Shown here: one piece after another, positions 42,626 through 51,800 of the stretch
Numbering within the stretch: position 1 is the stretch's first letter
How the letters are laid out: each line of letters begins with the position of its first letter
NCBI RefSeq assembly: GCF_003386235.1
Contig: NZ_QRDZ01000016.1
Span: forward strand, 124,001-188,000
Direction of reading: 5' to 3'
Source: Cohnella phaseoli
GTDB lineage: Bacteria > Bacillota > Bacilli > Paenibacillales > Paenibacillaceae
DNA: 64,000 bases
Program-made: the position numbers and the translations under genes
The notes under the pieces: generated by a model
The model's input: only the letters and a program-made list of their open reading frames with translations
The model's database searches: none
What the model was told of the DNA's origin: nothing

Positions 42626-43318
42626 ATGAATGTGATTAACGTAGACGGCTTAAGCAAGAGCTACGGCAAAGGAACGACGAAAGTAGATGCGCTTAAAGAG
42701 GTTTCCTTCCAGATCAAGCAAGGAGAATTCGTAGCTGTCGTCGGAGCCAGCGGATCGGGCAAGAGCACCTTGCTGCACATGCTGGGTGGCTTGGATCAGC
42801 CTAGCGGCGGTTACGTTCATATCGACGGGGAAAACCTGTACGCGCTAAAAGAAAAAGAAAGAGCGGTGTTCCGCCGGCGCAAAATCGGGTTTATTTTTCA
42901 GGCGTACAATCTGATTCCCGTGCTGAGCGTGGAGGAGAACATTCAGCTCCCGCTGCTGCTTGACCATCGCCAGCCGGATCGGGCCTATATCAACGATCTG
43001 ATTCATACGCTTGGACTGCACGAGAGACGGAAGCATCTGCCCTCCGAGCTTTCCGGGGGACAACAGCAGCGGGTTGCGATCGGAAGGGCGCTCGCTTACC
43101 GGCCGGCCATTATACTGGCCGACGAACCGACCGGCAATCTGGACTCCGCCAACGGGCGGGAAGTGATCGAACTGCTGAAGCTGGCCGTGCGTCAATATCA
43201 TCAGACCGTGATTATCATTACCCACGACATGAATATCGCGGCGGAGGCCGACCGCGTCCTGAACCTTCAAGACGGCAGACTCCTGAGCGACACGCAAAGT
43301 CGCGGGAGGGACGTATGA
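42626..43318 (+). CDS. ABC transporter ATP-binding protein (MacB/LolD type)
   Basis: About 230 residues with Walker A G-A-S-G-S-G-K-S-T, signature L-S-G-G-Q-Q-Q-R and Walker B I-I-L-A-D-E-P-T-G-N-L-D-S. The family powers FtsX-type permeases in efflux or antimicrobial-peptide resistance. AAGGA eight bases before the ATG at 42626 sets the start; the frame extends to 42575 without support. Its stop overlaps the permease start (ATGA). Confidence 0.92.
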   Translation: MNVINVDGLSKSYGKGTTKVDALKEVSFQIKQGEFVAVVGASGSGKSTLLHMLGGLDQPSGGYVHIDGENLYALKEKERAVFRRRKIGFIFQAYNLIPVLSVEENIQLPLLLDHRQPDRAYINDLIHTLGLHERRKHLPSELSGGQQQRVAIGRALAYRPAIILADEPTGNLDSANGREVIELLKLAVRQYHQTVIIITHDMNIAAEADRVLNLQDGRLLSDTQSRGRDV

Positions 43319-45864
43319 GAAGCTATGGTGCAATGGCCAATCGATATCTAAAGCAGCAGCGCAAACGTACGATTCTGACGATTGTCGGCATCGTGTTGTC
43401 GGTCGCTCTGATCAGCGCGCTCGGGACGATGGGGCAGACGTTGAAGGACAATATGATTTCGAATACGAAATACACGGATGGGGCTTTCCACCTTGGCTAC
43501 AGCAGCCCAACCCCAGAGCTGTATCAGACGCTGCAAAAGCACATACTCATTGATCAGTTGGGCTATTATCGTTCCGGCCAGAATACCCTACTGGGTGAGT
43601 CGGTAACCGTAAAAGTTGAAGAAGGGGACAGCAACGCCTTGCAGCTGCTTCCAATCCATCTGAACGAAGGGCGTCTGCCGGAAGCCTTGAACGAGTTGGC
43701 AGTCGAGAAATGGATTCTGGATCTGCTGCCCGGCAATCCCGGTCTGAACAGTACGGCCCGCTTAACCGCCCCCGACGGCACGCAGCAGGATTATGTCATC
43801 GTAGGCGTGTTAAACAATGAGAAGTCAAGCCAGGTGAACGGAAATTCCAGAGCTTTCACGCTAGCAGATCCGGACAGCAGGAAGTTCGATAAGGATACGA
43901 TGCTGTTCCTCACGTTCAAAACAGGCGTGGATATCAGCAGTCAAATTCCCGAATTCGCCAAGCTGAATCCGAACATGTTTCCGAACGATACGCTTCTGGC
44001 TCTCATGGGCGAATCGGGGGACAATGGCCTGAATTCGGCGCTCGCGATCATTTTCGGAACGTTGATCGGCTTGGTCGTTCTGTCCACCGTGGCCGTGATC
44101 TATAACGCCTTCCATATCGCCGTGCTGGAGCGCATTCGACAGTTCGGCCTGCTGCGCACGTTGGGCGCTTCCCCCGCGCAAATCCGCAGCCTGGTGCTGC
44201 GCGAGGCAACCGTACTATCCACTATCGGAGTCCCGATTGGCTTGCTGATCGGATGGTTCGGGCTGTCGCTCGCTCTATGGCTGATGTCGCAATTCGACAT
44301 GCAGATTCTCATGATGGATACATTTAAACTGACGTTCCATTGGTGGATTTTCGCAGGAAGTCTCGCGATCGGTTATGTTGCCGTTTATTTGGCCGCATGG
44401 CTTCCGGCGCGCAAAGCTTCAAGCGTCTCCCCGGTCGATGCTGTGAAGGGTGCGGGAAGCATCGTTCGCGAATCTTATCGGCGCTTGCGCATCCCTTCCC
44501 TGTTGAACGCAGCGGGAGTCGAGGGCAGGATGGCATCGAACAATATTCGCCGCAACCGGACGAAGTTCCGGATTACGACCTTCTCGATTGTCATCAGTAT
44601 TATGCTGTTTATCGTGTTTCATTATTTTACCCAGCAAACGCTGAGCATGACGATCACGACCAACGAGAACGACCGAATCGCCTTTCAGTTGAACCGCAAT
44701 ATCTTCCTGGACGAGCAGGGAACATTGCCGCCGGCCGAGGCTGCGATCCCCGACGAAATGATGCAGGAAATCGCCGCATTGCCGGGCGTAGACGGCGTGT
44801 ACGGCGTCTATTTCAGGCTGCTGCTGTCCGCCCTCGTTCCGGAAGAGAAGCTGAATCCCGACATCCGCAAAAAGACGGATGCTTCCTACGAGACAGCTAA
44901 AGTTGGCGAAGAAGAGAAAAATGTCGTTCAAACCTTCGTGCTGCAGTACGATGAAGCGCGACTGAAGCAGGCGGCCAAATATTTGCAGTCGGGAACGGCC
45001 GACCCCGTCAAGCTGGCGGCTGGAGACCAGGTATTGCTGCTGCAGACGGTCAAACCGTATCAGACCAGCGGCAAAAAAGCGATTATGGACTTGACCCGCT
45101 ATCGGGTCGGCGACAAGATCGCCATTCAGACCAAACCGGCTTCAGGCTCGGCGGAACCCGAATATCGCGAGGTGACTATCGCCGGCATTTTGACGGAATC
45201 GCCGTTCGACGCTCCTTATCAGGGCAACATGCTGACGATTATCGGGACCAAGTCGACTTACGCCGCTCTGCTTGCAGGCGCAGCCGATCAATATCCTCCT
45301 TCCGATTATACGGCGGAACGTCGCGGTCTCGAAGTCGCGCTTAAGGATGGCGCGGACGAGGAGCCGATTCGAGCGAAGCTGCAAAGCCTTGCGCGGATGA
45401 ATGCGGGAAGCAGCCTGATCGACTACGCCGAAAATCAGAGACAGACGCGTAACTTCAATGTGCAGATGCGAATTTTCGTTTACGGCTTCCTCGTCGTCAT
45501 CGGCGTCATCGGCAGTCTGAACATCGTTAACACTGTCCAGACGAACCTGCTGCTGCGCCGCCGCGAAATTGGCCTCCTGCAAGCGGTAGGCATGACGATG
45601 GGGCAGATTCGGAAGATGGCCTCCGCAGAGGGGCTTTGGTTTGGAGTGATCGGCGGCTTCTGGGGCATTCTGCTCGGCGCCGGATTCTGCTACTTCCTCT
45701 ATCGTCAGTTGGAGACCGTTCAAGGCTTCCCGTTCGAATTTCCTTGGGCCGCTTCGCTAATCGCATGTGCCGCCGCCCTGCTTGTCGGGCTGTTCTCGGT
45801 GCAAGGCCCGCTGAGAAAGATGGAGAAGGCGAACCTGCTCGAAGAGCTGCGCGAAGAGGTGTAG
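43315..45864 (+). CDS. FtsX/MacB-type ABC permease
   Basis: 849 residues with an internal duplication. Each half has one membrane helix, an extracellular MacB-like domain (about 45-235 and 440-710) and three more helices of the FtsX fold. This is larger than BceB-type permeases and has two extracellular domains instead of one, which points to the MacB/LolCE-like branch. With the ATPase and the upstream two-component system it probably forms a stress-induced export system. The substrate is unknown. Confidence 0.88.
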   Translation: MRSYGAMANRYLKQQRKRTILTIVGIVLSVALISALGTMGQTLKDNMISNTKYTDGAFHLGYSSPTPELYQTLQKHILIDQLGYYRSGQNTLLGESVTVKVEEGDSNALQLLPIHLNEGRLPEALNELAVEKWILDLLPGNPGLNSTARLTAPDGTQQDYVIVGVLNNEKSSQVNGNSRAFTLADPDSRKFDKDTMLFLTFKTGVDISSQIPEFAKLNPNMFPNDTLLALMGESGDNGLNSALAIIFGTLIGLVVLSTVAVIYNAFHIAVLERIRQFGLLRTLGASPAQIRSLVLREATVLSTIGVPIGLLIGWFGLSLALWLMSQFDMQILMMDTFKLTFHWWIFAGSLAIGYVAVYLAAWLPARKASSVSPVDAVKGAGSIVRESYRRLRIPSLLNAAGVEGRMASNNIRRNRTKFRITTFSIVISIMLFIVFHYFTQQTLSMTITTNENDRIAFQLNRNIFLDEQGTLPPAEAAIPDEMMQEIAALPGVDGVYGVYFRLLLSALVPEEKLNPDIRKKTDASYETAKVGEEEKNVVQTFVLQYDEARLKQAAKYLQSGTADPVKLAAGDQVLLLQTVKPYQTSGKKAIMDLTRYRVGDKIAIQTKPASGSAEPEYREVTIAGILTESPFDAPYQGNMLTIIGTKSTYAALLAGAADQYPPSDYTAERRGLEVALKDGADEEPIRAKLQSLARMNAGSSLIDYAENQRQTRNFNVQMRIFVYGFLVVIGVIGSLNIVNTVQTNLLLRRREIGLLQAVGMTMGQIRKMASAEGLWFGVIGGFWGILLGAGFCYFLYRQLETVQGFPFEFPWAASLIACAAALLVGLFSVQGPLRKMEKANLLEELREEV

Positions 45865-45886
45865 CTGCGCTTGCAACAATGAATAA

Positions 45887-46103
45887 GGGGCTGTCCTGTA
45901 AGCAGGGTTGCTTAAGATGATCGGTAAAAAGAAGGTGTATAGCCCTCCCGTAGACTGCCTCATACGCTTCTGGAAACTACCTTGTAACGGGTTTACCCAT
46001 TCAGGTTTCAGAAGCGTATAGCATCGGAGGGAGGTATATACACCTTGCACCTTTATTATCGATTATCTTTCAAAGCAATTTAACATGCTTATAGGACAGC
46101 CCC
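45887..46103. mobile_element. 217-bp MITE-like palindromic element, containing repeat copy B
   Basis: The ends GGGGCTGTCCTGTAAGCA (45887-45904) and TGCTTATAGGACAGCCCC (46086-46103) are complementary with one mismatch. Inside, further matches (AAGGTGTATA/TATACACCTT, then CATACGCTTCTG with its complement) make nearly the whole element one long imperfect hairpin. The core 45947-46034 is the inverted counterpart of 30704-30790. No transposase gene is present. It fills the gap between the convergent permease and LacI genes and may also stop transcription both ways. Confidence 0.75.
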
Positions 46104-46121
46104 GATTCGATTTTGCCTGAC

Positions 46122-47129
46122 TTAGACTTTAGCAGGCCCGCAGGATTGGCGCACGACCAGCTCCGTCGGCACGATCACTTCAGGAGGAGCAAGCTTCTCG
46201 TCGACAATGAGCTCGTCCAGAAGCTCGACCGCCCTCCTGCCGATCGTCGTCATATCCTGACGAATCGTTGTGAGCGCAGGCTGAATGTACTCGGCCAGCT
46301 CAATATCGTCGAACCCGAGCACGGATATATCCTCCGGCACGGACAATCCTGCCTCCCTGATAGCTTCAATCGCCCCGATTGCGCTCATGTCCGAGCAGCA
46401 TAGAACGGCCGTAGGAGGCTCCGGCAAAGCAAGCAGCCGCTGCATGGCGAGATAACCGGCTTCGCGGGTGAAATCGCCCGCAATCCTATATTCCTCGCGG
46501 TACGAAATCCCCGCCCGAGCCAATCCCGTTTGAAAACCTGCGAGTCGATGCAGATCCGCATAGGAATCTTTAATGCCGCCAATATAGGCGAGCCTGCAAT
46601 GCCGCAGATCGGCCAGATAAGCGACCGCCCGCTCCATCGCCTCTCTGTTGTCCGAAGTAATGTAGCCGGCGCGTCCTTCACAAATGTCGAGGTCGATAAA
46701 CACCGCAGGGAGGCCGGATTCGATCAGTTCACCGAAATCCGCGTTTTCGTGCTGAAACCCGAAGACGACGACACCCTCCACATTGCGGCTCTGGCAATGC
46801 TGCACCAGACTGATCTCCTTGCCCAGAGACATCCGGGCCAGATAGATTAGGTCGTAGCCCCTAGCCTGCAGCGCTTGCTCCATTCCCGCAAGGATGCGAG
46901 TAAAAAACGGATGCACCAATCCGGTCGTCAGGAAAATACCGATCGTCATCGAACGCCGTCCCACCAGCGAACGGGCCGCCAAATTCGGACGGAACTGCAG
47001 CTCCTTCACATATTTCAATACTTTCTCCTTCGTCTGCTCGTTTACCGTCGTGTAGCCGTTTAATACTTTGGACACGGTCGCTACCGACACTCCCGCCGCT
47101 TTTGCCACATCCCGTATGCTGGTCGCCAT
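46122..47129 (-). CDS. LacI family transcriptional regulator
   Basis: 335 residues. The helix-turn-helix is S-I-R-D-V-A-K-A-A-G-V-S-V-A-T-V-S-K-V-L-N with the hinge helix L-A-A-R-S-L-V-G. The sugar-binding-protein-like domain follows, with the family's F-D-D-I-E-L-A-E-Y-I-Q-P-A-L-T-T-I. It is divergent from an M20 amidohydrolase gene across 189 bases, so regulation of that gene is possible. The ligand is unknown. Confidence 0.9.
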   Translation of the reverse strand: MATSIRDVAKAAGVSVATVSKVLNGYTTVNEQTKEKVLKYVKELQFRPNLAARSLVGRRSMTIGIFLTTGLVHPFFTRILAGMEQALQARGYDLIYLARMSLGKEISLVQHCQSRNVEGVVVFGFQHENADFGELIESGLPAVFIDLDICEGRAGYITSDNREAMERAVAYLADLRHCRLAYIGGIKDSYADLHRLAGFQTGLARAGISYREEYRIAGDFTREAGYLAMQRLLALPEPPTAVLCCSDMSAIGAIEAIREAGLSVPEDISVLGFDDIELAEYIQPALTTIRQDMTTIGRRAVELLDELIVDEKLAPPEVIVPTELVVRQSCGPAKV

Positions 47130-47318
47130 TTCCCGTCCCCCCGACTATCCGCCGCTTTTCTTCTTTGATGGTAACATATGGCCGACGAAGGTTTCCACCG
47201 GCAGCCTGACGATTTGGCAATGAATCCCCCGCAGCAAAACATTCTATTTCTAAGCCGAATTTGGTATACTACACTTCATAACTCGGATTAGTATGCTATG
47301 ACGAAGGAGACGAATTCC

Positions 47319-48521
47319 ATGACAGAAAATCTTATCGCACGATGGCATCGGGAAATCGAACATAAATATGGCAATCAGATCGTAGATTGGCGCAGATATT
47401 TGCATCGGCATCCTGAGCTCTCCTTCGAGGAAAAAGAGACTCCCGCCTTTATCGCAGCGGAGTTGAACAGACTCGGACTTGAAGTACGCACCGGAGTAGG
47501 CGGCGGGGGCGTGATCGGCGTGCTGCGCGGAGGCCGGCCGGGTCCGACTATCGCCCTGAGAGCCGATTTCGACGCGCTGCCGATCCAGGACGAGAAGGAA
47601 GTCGAGTATGCCTCCACCGTTCCCGGCGTCATGCATGCCTGCGGACACGATGGACATACCGCATCGCTGCTCGGCGTCGCTTCGCTGCTCAGCGAACAGC
47701 GCGACCTCCTGCACGGATCGATCGTGTTCCTCTTCCAGCACGCAGAAGAGAAACCGCCGGGCGGCGCTCAGGCGATGGTGGCCGACGGTTGCCTGGACGG
47801 CGTTGACGCCGTGTTCGGCATTCATTTGGCCTCCGAGCTGCCCGTCGGCCAGTTCGGTTTATGCGACGGCACGTTCATGGCTTCGGTAGACGCCTTCTCC
47901 ATCCATGTCGAAGGCAAGGGAGGCCACGCTGCACGACCGCATGATTCCGTCGATTCTATCGTAATCGCCTCCGGTCTCGTCGGTCAGCTGCAGCAGATCG
48001 TCAGCCGCAGAGTCAGCCCGCTTCACCCCGCCGTCGTGAGCATCGGCAAGATTCAGGGCGGTTCCGCCTTTAACGTCATTGCGAGCAGAACGATGCTGGA
48101 GGGAACGGTTCGTACCTTCGACCCTGAGGTCAGAACGCTGATCGAGGAGGAGATTCGCACGATTGCCGAGGGAGCCGCTCGCTCTTCCCATGCGACGATT
48201 CGCGTCGATTACATGAACGGCTACCCGTCGCTCATCAACCATTCCGCTGAAACCTCAATCGTAAGAGAAGCCGTCTCCAGCACGCTTCCGGAAGTTGTCA
48301 TCGTTGATCTGGAGAAACGGATGGGGGCGGAAGACTTCGCTTACTACTTGCAGCATAAGCCGGGAACTTTCTTCTACGTAGGCGCAAGAGGCGAGGACGA
48401 ACGGACTCACTTCCCGCATCATCATCCCCGTTTTGACATCGACGAGCGCGCGCTTGTGCTGTCGGCGAAAGCTTTCCTGAGCATCGTCGGGCGATATTTG
48501 ACCGAGCGTTCGCAGCTATGA
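47319..48521 (+). CDS. M20 family metallopeptidase/amidohydrolase
   Basis: About 400 residues of the M20D group (N-acyl-amino-acid amidohydrolases such as hippurate hydrolase and IAA-amino-acid hydrolases). Metal and catalytic motifs are visible: H-A-C-G-H-D-G-H-T, Q-H-A-E-E, H-L-A-S-E-L-P-V-G and M-G-A-E-D-F-A-Y-Y. The dimerisation domain begins near 180. GAAGGAG eight bases before the ATG at 47319 sets the start; an upstream ATG at 47298 is not supported. The natural substrate is unknown. Confidence 0.9.
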   Translation: MTENLIARWHREIEHKYGNQIVDWRRYLHRHPELSFEEKETPAFIAAELNRLGLEVRTGVGGGGVIGVLRGGRPGPTIALRADFDALPIQDEKEVEYASTVPGVMHACGHDGHTASLLGVASLLSEQRDLLHGSIVFLFQHAEEKPPGGAQAMVADGCLDGVDAVFGIHLASELPVGQFGLCDGTFMASVDAFSIHVEGKGGHAARPHDSVDSIVIASGLVGQLQQIVSRRVSPLHPAVVSIGKIQGGSAFNVIASRTMLEGTVRTFDPEVRTLIEEEIRTIAEGAARSSHATIRVDYMNGYPSLINHSAETSIVREAVSSTLPEVVIVDLEKRMGAEDFAYYLQHKPGTFFYVGARGEDERTHFPHHHPRFDIDERALVLSAKAFLSIVGRYLTERSQL

Positions 48522-48565
48522 ACGAAGAGGGGCTGGCTCACCCGGATCTCGTATAATCGCAACGC

Positions 48566-48598
48566 AAAAAAATCCTCAGAGCAGGGCTCTCGAGGATT
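48566..48598 (-). terminator. Rho-independent terminator of tRNA-Arg
   Basis: On the minus strand AATCCTC and GAGGATT close a hairpin with an inner GAGC/GCTC match, followed by seven U residues. It lies about 28 bases after the tRNA 3' end. Confidence 0.85.
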
Positions 48599-48625
48599 AT
48601 CCTTAAAGCTGTTATTCATAGTAAG

Positions 48626-48700
48626 TGGCGGCCCCGGCCAGAATCGAACTGACATCTACCCTTTAGGAGAGGGTTGCTCTATCCGTTGAGCTACGGAGCC
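48626..48700 (-). tRNA. tRNA-Arg (CCU)
   Basis: A 75-nt cloverleaf including encoded CCA. The acceptor stem is GGCTCCG/CGGGGCC, the D stem GCTC/GAGC, the anticodon stem ACCCT/AGGGT with loop CTCCTAA (anticodon CCT), and the T stem GTCAG/CTGGC with loop TTCGATT. It reads the AGG arginine codon. It stands alone with its own terminator. Confidence 0.95.
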
Positions 48701-48771
48701 ACAACGATAAATATTATAACATAAATTTTTATCGACACCACTATAGATTGATCCATTTTCTCAAAATGTGC

Positions 48772-48809
48772 AATGGCGACGCAGGGATCTCCCCTACGCC
48801 GCCATTTTT
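48772..48809 (+). terminator. Hairpin between tRNA-Arg and the giant surface-protein gene
   Basis: AATGGCG pairs with CGCCATT, with inner CG and AGGG/CCCT matches. The plus strand continues with a U-run. It lies about 25 bases beyond the stop of the minus-strand giant gene and may end transcription from both sides. Confidence 0.6.
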
Positions 48810-48831
48810 CTACTGTGCACGAATATCTTGC

Positions 48832-51800
48832 TTATTCAGGTTTCGTTATAATCAGTCCTTGCGAGGTTAGCGCGCGAAGCGCGATGACGGCAGCCTCGGA
48901 ACGCGTGGCGGTCGCTTCGGGACGCAGCTTGCCTCCGCCGCCGCCCTGAAGCAATCCGTTCTGCACCGTATAGGCGATTTGCAGAGACGCCCAGTCCGAC
49001 ACACGTTCGGAGTCCGCGAATCCGCTCAATATTGCTTGCGCGTTCAGCTTCATGTCCGGATCGACGCCAAGCACGCGGAACAGCATCACCGCCATTTCCT
49101 CGCGCGTTACCGGATCGCTCGGACGGAAGCGTCCGCCCGCTCCTTGCACGATACCGGCTGCGGCCGCCTGGGAGACAAATGGCGCATACCAGGCGTTCGG
49201 CGCCACATCTCCGAACTCCGGAGCTAAGCCCGTCGTAGCTGCGTCGCCAAGCAGAGGCATCAGCAGCTTCACGAACTCGGCCCGGGTGATGCGACCGTTC
49301 GGCCGGAAGAAGCCGTCCGGGTCGCCGCTGACAATGCCTCGCGCCGCCAGCGCTTCAACATCGGCGCGGCTCCAGTGATTCGTCAGATCGCCGAACGTCA
49401 GATCGGCGATCAACACCGCATAAGTGCCCGGCTCCTCGGTCGCAACCGTCACCGTACGATCCGATCCATTGACGATACCTCCGACGTAGACCCACCGAGT
49501 CCGGTCGGCTTCATCCTGACGGTACACGCCTAGCTTACGAATATCCGTCCCGCGAAGCAGAGTCTCGTCGTACGCAATCGTCAGCTTGCCGGCGGCGGTC
49601 AGTCGGCCGCTTTCCGGTTCAAGCTTCCACTTGTACGCCTTCGACATCAGCCGCAGATGACCCGGTGTCGGAGCAGGGGCATCGGCATATCTTGTCGCCG
49701 CGACTTGCTTCGCCGCCCCCGCCGCTCCGGCCGTCAGCCACAGCTTAAACGCTCCGCCGAAAAACTTCATTTCTGCGTCTGTCGTTCCAATGTCCGCGCG
49801 CTCCAGATCGACTTCGCCCGGATTGCTCGGGTTACCGGAGCTGCCTGCGCCGCCGGGACCGCCGGAGCTACCCGGACTGCCCGGATTGCCCGATCCGCCC
49901 CCAGCTTTCGTGGTGGCGTTCAGCGTCTGCGCCGGCGAAGCATGGCCGATGGTATCGACCGTCCAGATCGCGATCTCGTACGTCGTGGACGACGACAGAC
50001 CGCTGATTGTATAGCGCCCTACACCTTTCGCGACGGATACCGGCGCGGAAGCCGCAGTTTCTCCCTGCTTCGTCCACTTGATCATGACGTTCGCCAGATC
50101 GCTGTCGGTCGGGTCCGTCCACACGAGGCCGATGCCGTTAGCCGCTGGCGTTGCCTCTTTTACCATTACCGGTCCCGGAGGAACGAAATCGCGGGATCCC
50201 GGTTGTATTCCGGCTGTCTCGACCGTAATTGCCGTCTCGCTGAACTTGTCGCCTGCGCCGTAAGCGCGGACTGCCACTTCATAGTTCGTATTGGCCTCCA
50301 GTCCTTCCAACACCGCATACGTCCCGACGTCCGGCAACTCGACGAGCTTAGACGCTCCGCTTGAGCCGGACTCACGGTAAGCGACGACGAGACGGTGCAA
50401 ATTCGAATCGTCCGGCAGCTTCCAAGCGAGGAGAGCAGAGCTGCTGTCGGCTTCCGCCTTCAGCTCAACGACCGCAGCAAGTCCCGTTCCCTCATCCGTC
50501 ACTTCGAACGTTTCCTCGTAAGGCTCGACAAGCGGAACTCCGGCGTAGCTCGTCAGCCCGCCATCGACGTAAATCCGATAAGCGCCATTTGCCAGCGGCG
50601 CATCAGGCGTGAAGCGAATACGCTTGGAGTCGCCGTCGGTCACCGTGCCTGCGACCGTCCACTCGCCCGGCACATCGCCGTCGTCATCGATCACCGCCAG
50701 CAGTTGACTCGATACCGCTTCGCCGTCCACATGACGGTCGAACACAATATCGACATAGGCGCCGCCAGGAGCCGCCTCGACTCTGACCGGCTTAGCCGAA
50801 AGCGTCGATACCAACGGAATGTTGACGTCGAAGTGCGGCGGCAGCACGATCAATTCCTCGCTCTCCGCCGGGAGATAACCTTCCTTCTCATACCGCACCT
50901 TCCATTTGCCTTCCGGCACATCCCATGCGTAGCGGCCGTTCGCATCCGTATACAACGGATTGTCCTGCCCATACCATTCCGAATCCCATACGTCCCAACG
51001 TCCGGCTTCCTCGTTCCAACGAAGCGCCGTCGCTCTTACGCCCTCGATTCGATTATCTTCGGACACTTCGTACACGTACCCGCTCGGATCGTAAATCCAA
51101 TCCGGATCGGCAATTTTCCGCTTCGGCTTCGGTTCCGGCTTCTTGCAATAGCGATCTTGATTCATGAGATCGACTTCCAGACTATCGATCATTCCTTGCA
51201 TTTGGGCGTCCAGCAGCTTACCCGTCATATTACTGACAAGGAAAAGTGCAACGCTGCCGAGGCCGAACGTGGCCGGTCCTGCGACCGCCCCGGCAACCAG
51301 AATTGCCGCTTTCGTCAGTTCCACTGCGATCAGATGATTTTTCAGGTGATTGACCCGGTCGTAATACACATCCTGAATACGCGGATCGCAATTACGCGCG
51401 ATGTAGTCCATTAACCCTTCCAGGCGGGAAAGCACGTCCCCGGTGCCGCGACCGTCATAGAGGGTCCAGGCGGAGTCGATCGTCTTCCACGTATTCGTGC
51501 CCTGATTCTTGCCGAAGAAGACGACGACACGCGTCGCGACCGCGCCGATCCCGCTGCTCAGCGCGTGTACTTCCGCGCCTTTGCCTTTGCTTGCGGAATC
51601 GATCGACTTCAGCGCTGCGGCCGACAGTGCATCGGCTCCGGTCGCCAGCAGCGCCATTGCCTCGCCGATGTCCAATCCGCCTTGCAGCGCCGACTCTTGC
51701 AAGTAGCCGGTCATTTCGATGCGCAGCACTCCGTTGCTGAACGAAGGCGTCAGGTTCATACCGTACACCGGAACTCCGGTCTCCTCGGCCAGCGCCAGAT

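Noticed and set aside
41206..45864. A classical Bce-type bacitracin-sensing module
   Set aside because: The kinase has a longer extracellular part than intramembrane-sensing BceS kinases, and the permease has two extracellular domains in a MacB-like duplication.
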